Shown here in pieces: positions 7,101 through 11,392 of a stretch of 11,392 nt of DNA (position 1 is its first letter; each line of letters opens with the position of its first letter). The notes beneath the pieces are model-generated. The model was not told the origin of the DNA. It saw only the letters and a program-made list of their open reading frames with translations, and searched no databases. The stretch covers positions 1 through 11,392 of the forward strand of contig CALCHE010000059.1 in NCBI GenBank assembly GCA_937901145.1. Reading direction: 5' to 3'. Made by a program: the position numbers and the translations under genes. The stretch comes from an uncultured Clostridia bacterium (GTDB lineage: Bacteria; Bacillota; Clostridia; Oscillospirales; Acutalibacteraceae).

Positions 7101-7640
7101 TTCGTAAAGCTTTTTCACCGTTTCAGCCAGATAGCTGTCATCTCTCCCCTTAAACAGAAGCTCCGACAAATCGGTAAAGGCATCTGAGCCCTCATCGTAC
7201 ATAAAGCAGAGCGCTTCATTCACGCTGTCATTTTTTATAATTTCCAGCTCGCCCTCATCGGCATTTACCGTGTCGGGAGAAAAGTCCAGAAGCTCGAAGT
7301 TTTCCTTGACCAAGGAAGCACAGAAGCTGTCAATGGTGCATATTTTCGCCGAAGGAAGAAGCATCTGCTGTTTGATGAGATTTGCATCCGTGGGATTTTC
7401 ACGCAGAAGTCCCTCCACGGCGGCTGTTATTCTTTCGAGCATTTCGTTAGCGGCTGCCTTAGTAAAGGTAACGATGAGAAGCCTGTCGGCTGAGGTGGGA
7501 TTTTCCTTATCGGTCAGTCGCTGTATGACTCTTTCTACCAGAACAGCCGTTTTACCCGAGCCCGCAGCGGCAGAAACGACTATATCTCCCCTGCGGGAAT
7601 TTATGGCATCCTTCTGATTTTCTGTCCAGTTTCTGCTCAC
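4107..7640 (-). CDS. addA: ATP-dependent helicase/nuclease subunit AddA
   Basis: Helicase-nuclease subunit of AddAB, the Firmicute equivalent of RecBCD, which resects double-strand breaks to a Chi-type signal and prepares the 3' tail for RecA. From GTG 7640 it has 1177 residues, near the usual 1200. UvrD-type superfamily 1 motifs are in order: Q-motif WTENQ (5-9), Walker A AAAGSGKT (24-31), motif Ia TFTKAAANEM (58-67), Walker B DEYQDT (400-405), motif III GDVKQSIYGFRQ (425-436), motif IV GNNFRS (466-471), motif V SVHKSKGLEFP (769-779), motif VI VLYVALTRARERL (843-855). The C-terminal RecB-family nuclease is complete: G1015/H1019 (GIATH), D1112, VDYKTD with D1125 and K1127, and QVKLY with Q1144. 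GTG is chosen because a perfect AGGAGG (7653-7648) lies seven bases upstream and GTGA overlaps the addB stop; the in-frame ATG at 7673 has no ribosome binding site. The overlap implies translational coupling. No terminator follows, so transcripts may run into brnTA. Confidence 0.97.
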   Translation of the reverse strand: MSRNWTENQKDAINSRRGDIVVSAAAGSGKTAVLVERVIQRLTDKENPTSADRLLIVTFTKAAANEMLERITAAVEGLLRENPTDANLIKQQMLLPSAKICTIDSFCASLVKENFELLDFSPDTVNADEGELEIIKNDSVNEALCFMYDEGSDAFTDLSELLFKGRDDSYLAETVKKLYENSRSFPFPEHWLDSLCDEFSHIKDFGESVYGQIIISYVSDCLSYAVDIADYILAECEGNEDYTSVFYDAVSEDRRQLLSCSELLSEGKWDEARKIILAFSPARRGRAPKSLKEDAFFDSLVFKRDACTKKIKALKSHFFSSEKDFREDMEFFAPLVEALVKTVKLYGEIYSRNKREKKLADFSDIAHGALKLLVKKTADGYEKTEKAVEISEAYDEILIDEYQDTNEAQDMLFTAISRNNLFRVGDVKQSIYGFRQAMPEIFISLKERYALYDRSKDNYPAKIVLGNNFRSRKGVTDIINFIFDALMSKSCGAVDYNEEERLVPSAFYEDESRLGAELHFVETGDLILESSDENQARYIAKLIKDMIDSGFTVKGENGERKATYGDFAVLLRSAKSRSNIYADAFRSMGVPSFTEPTGSFLDSAEIALALNILRVIDNPKQDVPLLSVMLSPLFSFTADDVSQYRIDSRRGDIYSCLLIQEEKGNEKVKDFNEKIRHWRRISLCRCVRELIGEVFSDTAILNIFDAVDPTGMKRSNLMLLTDYADTYEKTGSGGLSGFVRFIDRLKHNKKDLTACLGQVQSADSVKIMSVHKSKGLEFPVCILGACGSRFNKTDERENLLISLKHGLGIVRRDIDTFDQYDTVCHSAIKLSKGIDGLSEELRVLYVALTRARERLIMVYGTNNLETTLKKCFDNINPKEEKISPFLVSSAGGMGEWIVTALLRHRDSVQLREILGCQEHIVLDCPSSLKVVVSSMEEDVMPSKGKRREMSDETDADLLRAIEEKVSFRYKYEALSGVLMKRAASEVDKEFVDRDYFASSAPSFLSDGGLTGAQKGIATHSFMQFADYEKASYDVRGEIERLRDKGIITDVQAQGINIAAVEHFFESNLAKRILSSDCVMREKKFTVEVPINEVYEGTDEFSDEKVMIQGIADCAFVENDELVVVDYKTDRLKTEEEFIEKYSSQVKLYQKALSLCTDYTVKETVLYSFYLGKAIIVE

Positions 7641-10600
7641 TGTGTCTCCTCCTCTCTCAAAAGCTCCAGACATTCGTCGTGGGGTATTTTTCTGATATAT
7701 CTCTTTTCGGGATTTTCTTCCATACAGATTTCCCTGTAGTCACACCAGTCACACACATCCGTGTAGGATGAACCGCATGCGGGTCTGGCAGGAATTATTC
7801 CTTTCTGAATTCCGTTTGCCATATTTACGATAACCTCATCCATCTTTTTTCCGAGCTTTTCCAGATAATAAAGAGAGATGAATTTACCCTTGATTTTACC
7901 TGTACGCTTATCGGCGGATACAGGGATAAAGAGACCCTTACCCTGCTTATCCATATGACTTACCATATCGTAGTCATCGACTATCATACCGTTCATTTTA
8001 CCTGCACGGTAGCGGTTTTCTCTGCGGAGAGCTTCATCGTCACCTCTCGAATCCACATTTACCGTACTCATTTTAGCCGGGAAATAGAGTATACCTGCAG
8101 GGATAATATTTCCGTACTCTCCCTCACCGTTTCTCCATATCGAAATAAGATAAAGGAGCATCTGCATATTAAGGCCCTCCAGAACATCGGAAAGCTCGAA
8201 GGTTTTTCCGCCTGTTTTATAGTCAACTACTCTTATGAACCTTTTACCGTCCATATCCATTTTATCTACACGGTCGATGATACCTCTTATCTGCACCGTA
8301 CCCTTTTCGAGTTCCAGTGTAAAGGGCTTCACATCTCCGTCCTTTTTTATGGCGAGCTCGAAATCACAAGGTTCGAAGTCGCTGTCCGCAAACTCACTGC
8401 GCAGTCTGTCCATAATGTCACCGAGAACCTTAAGAAGACGGGAGTAAATGTAATTGAAGCGTGAATCTTTGGTATCACTGCCGCCCATTTTATCCGTCAT
8501 ATATTCCGACAGGCAGAGGCGCAGCTCCTCTCTCATCTGCTCATCGGAGAGAGAAAGAAAATCTTTGCCCTTGTACTTTTTCAGTATAAGCTCCAGAACA
8601 TGATGAACCACCGTACCGCTCTGCGAAGCGTCGAGCTTAGCCTTCACTCTCGGTGCGGCACCGATACCGTAGCGACAGTAGTACATAAAGGGACATTTGC
8701 TGTAGGTTTCCATCTGAGAAGCGGAAAAATACAGATCCTTACCGAAAAGAGTCAGTGCCGTTTCCTTGTCGGTGATTTCATAAGGGTCTTTGTATATTGC
8801 CTTACTCATAGAGGAAAGAACACCGCTGTACTCCCTTTTATCGGCAAAGAATGAATAAAGCGTATTACTGTCTCTGCTGTCCTCACGGTATTTTTCGGCC
8901 ATAAGCCGGAAGGCCGATTTCTCACTTTCGATAAGATCGATGAGTGACTCACTACCCGTAAGGATGTTTTTAAGAGCCGGGAGCATTTTTTCGCACAGGG
9001 TTATACCCTCACTTTTCGTCCTTTTTTCGTCACCCTGACCCGACGCGCACCAGGAAAGATACAGCCTGTCCGAGGGTGAGGAAAGAGCATTATAAAGAAT
9101 GAACCGTTCCTTGAGAGCCTTTTCCTTCACTCCGTCACCGAAATCAAGACCGCTGCTTTCAAGTCTGCTCTTTTCGAAGGCTGAGAAAAGACCGCTTTCG
9201 CTCTGAGTTTTCGGAAAAAGTCCGCTGCACATACCCACAGCAAAAACCACCTTCGCCTTTTTCGTGAGCATTCTTTCAGCACTCACCACACTTACCTCAT
9301 CGAAGCCGTCGGGTAGCTTGCCTAAAGTTTTTTCACTTATAACCAGCTCGAAAAGCTCACTGAGTCTTTTCGGACTAATCTTTCTTTCACCTAAAGCACC
9401 CGCCATATCGTCGAGAGCCTCCATAAGGATGTCCCACACCTGCTCCTGCTCCACAGCCAGAGAGGTATCCCCCTCCTTCTCGAGCACGAGTGCGTACTGC
9501 TTAAGGCTTTCGTCTATTCCGTTTTCTCTCAGGAAATCATATATTGCCTTTATGCTGTTACGGGCATTTCCTTTTTCGATTTTTTCGCTGAATGAAAGAA
9601 TGGGATTAACTGTTTTTTCTCTCAGGGCGTTAAGCTCCGAAAGCTCTGTCTGACGTTTTTCCGTAAGACTTTCACCAAATCCGTCAGGGTTATATGTCCA
9701 CTCACTTAGCCACCTTTTACCGCTGATGTCCCACATAAAGCAGTAGTTTTCCATCCGTGCGCTTTCCTCGTCGGTTATACCTGTAAGATAGGTTTTAAGA
9801 TAACGGAAAACACAGTCGCTGTCGAAGCCTTCACCGCATATTTTAAGCACACTTCTGACTAAATTGATAAGGGGCTGATGAATAATTTCCTGTCTTTTAT
9901 CCTCGAAAAAGGGTATTCCGTAGGTATTAAAGGCACTTCTGAGCTGTCTTTCGTAGCTTTCATCCTCTCTGTAAACCACGGCAATATCTCTGCATCGGTA
10001 GTCGCCAGAACGGATAAGTGCCTTTATTTTTCGTGCCACGGCATCACATTCACTATAAAAATCACCTGCCGTGATAACCGTTACATTTTCACTTTCACCC
10101 TCATAAACGGTAAAATCAGGTCTATAAATATTCTTTTCAATATGAGCAATATCAGCTCTGAAATATTCCTTCTCACCTGAGCATACCAGAGGCTCCGCCA
10201 CCTGAATATTATATTCACCCGCCAGCCGCATAAGCTTACGGGCGGTGCGCTGAATGTAAGGGAAGGGGCCTGTACCCGCAGTGATGTCTATTCTGTCAAG
10301 GCAGAGAGTAACGTACACATTCTCAGCCTGACGCATCATAAGAGATATAAGCCTGAACTCGTCATAGGTAAAGGACGGAAAACCGTCAATAACTACTGTC
10401 TTGCCCTCAAAGAAGTTCTCACCGCAGAGTATGTCGTAAACTCTCGACAGCAGATCCGCATCATCGAAGGCACTCTGTGCCACCACAGCCTCATAGGCTC
10501 TGTAAATAAGGGCGGACTCCTCAGTTTTTTCACGGAGAAGTCTGTCAGTTATGCTTTCGGCACTTTTCTGAAGGTCATCGGCTGTTATACCTTCATTTTT

Positions 10601-10978
10601 CATTTCATCCACGAAAGAGAGAAGCTTTTCGGAAAGAGCTATGTCGTTTTTATGCTTTCTGAAAACACGGAGTCTGTCGCTCACGCTCTCCAGGGCGAGA
10701 GACATATAAATAAGTCTTGCCGCACCTGAAGCGATGGGCTTTTTTATACCGCCGTAAAGAGAGAGTGCGATATGGGAAAGTCGTGTAAAAGAAAGGACCT
10801 CCACCTTCGATGCCGCCTTCGGCCCCAGAAGAGAGAGGATACCTCTGTCACTTTCGAAGGTATACTGACGGGGTACGATAAGCATAGCTTCCCTGCCCTC
10901 GGCCACCTTCTCTCCGAGTATTTTATGAGCGGCGGTAGTCTTTCCGCTGTTTTTTCTGCCGATGATAAAATTAAGCAT
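7637..10978 (-). CDS. addB: ATP-dependent helicase/nuclease subunit AddB
   Basis: Second subunit of AddAB. It supplies the nuclease for the opposite strand, an inactive helicase-like scaffold implicated in Chi recognition, and a structural iron-sulfur cluster. The 1113 residues are typical for clostridial AddB. An N-terminal Walker A is present (GRKNSGKTT, 7-15). The C-terminal nuclease is intact: GTVVHHVLE with H792/H793, D902 in GIIDRVD, VVDYKTG with D919 and K921, and QMLLY with Q939. The four cluster cysteines are visible: C762 (KCPF), then C1076-x2-C1079-x5-C1085. C1068 is an additional cysteine. ATG 10978 follows a GGAGAG ribosome binding site about seven bases upstream and a strong promoter (11008-11036). 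It is the first gene of the addB-addA operon, with its stop overlapping the addA GTG. All signature residues are present and no frameshift is seen. Confidence 0.97.
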   Translation of the reverse strand: MLNFIIGRKNSGKTTAAHKILGEKVAEGREAMLIVPRQYTFESDRGILSLLGPKAASKVEVLSFTRLSHIALSLYGGIKKPIASGAARLIYMSLALESVSDRLRVFRKHKNDIALSEKLLSFVDEMKNEGITADDLQKSAESITDRLLREKTEESALIYRAYEAVVAQSAFDDADLLSRVYDILCGENFFEGKTVVIDGFPSFTYDEFRLISLMMRQAENVYVTLCLDRIDITAGTGPFPYIQRTARKLMRLAGEYNIQVAEPLVCSGEKEYFRADIAHIEKNIYRPDFTVYEGESENVTVITAGDFYSECDAVARKIKALIRSGDYRCRDIAVVYREDESYERQLRSAFNTYGIPFFEDKRQEIIHQPLINLVRSVLKICGEGFDSDCVFRYLKTYLTGITDEESARMENYCFMWDISGKRWLSEWTYNPDGFGESLTEKRQTELSELNALREKTVNPILSFSEKIEKGNARNSIKAIYDFLRENGIDESLKQYALVLEKEGDTSLAVEQEQVWDILMEALDDMAGALGERKISPKRLSELFELVISEKTLGKLPDGFDEVSVVSAERMLTKKAKVVFAVGMCSGLFPKTQSESGLFSAFEKSRLESSGLDFGDGVKEKALKERFILYNALSSPSDRLYLSWCASGQGDEKRTKSEGITLCEKMLPALKNILTGSESLIDLIESEKSAFRLMAEKYREDSRDSNTLYSFFADKREYSGVLSSMSKAIYKDPYEITDKETALTLFGKDLYFSASQMETYSKCPFMYYCRYGIGAAPRVKAKLDASQSGTVVHHVLELILKKYKGKDFLSLSDEQMREELRLCLSEYMTDKMGGSDTKDSRFNYIYSRLLKVLGDIMDRLRSEFADSDFEPCDFELAIKKDGDVKPFTLELEKGTVQIRGIIDRVDKMDMDGKRFIRVVDYKTGGKTFELSDVLEGLNMQMLLYLISIWRNGEGEYGNIIPAGILYFPAKMSTVNVDSRGDDEALRRENRYRAGKMNGMIVDDYDMVSHMDKQGKGLFIPVSADKRTGKIKGKFISLYYLEKLGKKMDEVIVNMANGIQKGIIPARPACGSSYTDVCDWCDYREICMEENPEKRYIRKIPHDECLELLREEETQ
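7648..7653 (-). promoter_or_regulatory. ribosome binding site that fixes the addA GTG start
   Basis: A perfect AGGAGG on the minus strand lies seven bases before GTG 7640, inside the last codons of addB. The upstream in-frame ATG (7673) has only AC-rich sequence before it, so this site decides the start. Confidence 0.85.
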
Positions 10979-10998
10979 ATTATTCTCTCCGTAAATTT

Positions 10999-11020
10999 GA
11001 TAATGACATTATACATTATC
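10999..11020. repeat. inverted repeat bracketing the addB -10 box
   Basis: Perfect 7-base arms GATAATG (10999-11005) and CATTATC (11014-11020) are separated by eight bases holding the -10 hexamer (11008-11013) of the addB promoter. A protein bound here would block polymerase, so it is a candidate operator. It is not the Gram-positive LexA box, which has GAAC/GTTC arms. A regulatory role is inference; A/T-rich sequence raises the chance of coincidence. Confidence 0.4.
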
Positions 11021-11036
11021 GCTTTTTATTTTTCAA
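11008..11036 (-). promoter_or_regulatory. sigma-A promoter of addB-addA
   Basis: On the minus strand TTGAAA (11036-11031), a 17-base spacer and a perfect TATAAT (11013-11008) predict transcription from about 11001, leaving a leader of roughly 22 bases before ATG 10978 that includes the GGAGAG ribosome binding site. Confidence 0.8.
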
Positions 11037-11160
11037 GTAAGCTATATAACCGAGTTGCAATACACAGACCTAATAAAGGGACTGTATTTTTACTTACAAT
11101 CACAAGATTTACTTTTTCGGTTAATTGCTTCGCAAAAAAAACAGACAGGTAACACAATAG
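11037..11160. other. AT-rich spacer, no gene recognised
   Basis: Between the addB promoter and the structured edge element I see no coding frame with a start and ribosome binding site. The only notable items are a T8 run on the minus strand (11141-11134) and an adjoining tiny hairpin TTGC-TTC-GCAA (plus strand 11125-11135). No GC-rich stem precedes the T-run, so I do not call it a terminator, although it could mark the 3' end of the element upstream. Confidence 0.5.
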
Positions 11161-11392
11161 TTTTCTATAAATCCGAAGCCGTATCGGTTGTCTTTGCCCC
11201 TACCACGGGGCAACCTCTCTAACTCTAATTTCTTCGAGGTACTGAAAGAGAGATGATGCGAAACCGTGGTTTTGAACGGGACTAAGGAAGTATCAATAAT
11301 AAGCCACTACGACAGTGGTTTATCTCCGCCAAGCTTGGCGAAGGCGGCCACCGAGGAAAGTATTTTCCGAGGCAAAAAGGGCGCTTTGTTTA
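11161..11392. other. hairpin-rich non-coding element at the window edge (structured RNA or dispersed repeat, unidentified)
   Basis: This stretch is richer in G and C than the adjoining spacer and contains many self-complementary words: CCGA/TCGG (11173-11187); TTGCCCC, loop of six, GGGGCAA (11194-11213); CTCTCT/AGAGAG (11215-11220 with 11247-11252); a 10-bp stem with one G-T pair around loop ACGAC (11299-11323); the perfect 14-base palindrome CGCCAAGCTTGGCG (11327-11340); and GGAAA/TTTCC (11355-11368). No frame has a credible start with a ribosome binding site. A minus-strand frame open from the edge stops at 11320 after 23 residues, so the end of a gene beyond the window cannot be excluded. 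It does not match the conserved cores of tmRNA, SRP RNA, 6S RNA or RNase P RNA as I know them. A dispersed intergenic repeat or an uncharacterised small RNA fits best; the strand is unknown and it probably continues past the edge. Confidence 0.45.

Noticed and set aside
6540..7187. 215-codon plus-strand open frame antisense to addA
   Set aside because: It lies wholly within the well-supported addA gene on the opposite strand and has no recognisable domain or ribosome binding site; it is a codon-usage shadow.
7638..7673. Longer addA form starting at ATG 7673
   Set aside because: No ribosome binding site precedes it and the extra residues come before the normal N-terminal Q-motif segment; GTG 7640 has a perfect AGGAGG at seven bases and the usual 4-base overlap with addB.
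11133..11141. T8 run on the minus strand as an intrinsic terminator
   Set aside because: No GC-rich stem lies immediately upstream of the T-run on the minus strand; the adjacent small hairpin is on the wrong side.
11121..11306. 61-residue minus-strand open frame upstream of addB
   Set aside because: It has no ATG and no ribosome binding site, and overlaps several strong hairpins; treated as part of a non-coding structured element.
11353..11360. GAGGAAAG word resembling the conserved core of RNase P RNA
   Set aside because: The sequence after it does not continue as the RNase P core, and none of the other conserved RNase P segments is present nearby; an eight-base match is weak.

Overview
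The window looks like a chromosomal segment of a low-to-medium GC Firmicute, most like a gut clostridium of the Ruminococcus/Oscillospira kind. The reasons are an AddAB rather than RecBCD recombination nuclease, a compact SigA-type primary sigma factor without the long insert seen in E. coli sigma-70, strong AGGAGG-type ribosome binding sites, and a zinc-binding L31 protein. The species-level guess is inference. Every convincing gene lies on the minus strand, so transcription runs from high to low coordinates.

Layout in the direction of transcription: (1) 11392-10979 is a gene-free stretch of about 410 bases. Its distal part (about 11161-11392) is dense in hairpins and palindromes and looks like a structured RNA or dispersed repeat; its proximal part carries a near-consensus promoter for addB. 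(2) addB (10978-7637) and addA (7640-4107) form a tightly coupled pair with a 4-base GTGA overlap; together they encode the two-nuclease AddAB helicase-nuclease for double-strand-break repair. (3) Directly behind addA is a small AT-rich brnT-brnA type II toxin-antitoxin module (4067-3563). It is driven by a consensus promoter built into an 11-bp tandem repeat and predicted to start transcription at the first base of the toxin ATG. (4) rpmE (3438-3235, ribosomal protein L31) has its own strong promoter and intrinsic terminator. (5) A YigZ/IMPACT-family gene (3128-2508). (6) dnaG (2429-684, primase) and the 5' part of rpoD/sigA (663-1, running off the window) form the classic macromolecular-synthesis pair, separated by 20 bases.

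Most of the region is housekeeping: break repair, translation, replication priming and transcription initiation. The accessory elements are the brnTA module wedged between addA and rpmE and the structured element at the upstream edge. The points most worth a second look are the predicted leaderless toxin transcript with its repeat-embedded promoter, the physical coupling of a toxin-antitoxin pair to addBA, the inverted repeat bracketing the addB -10 box, and the unidentified structured edge element.
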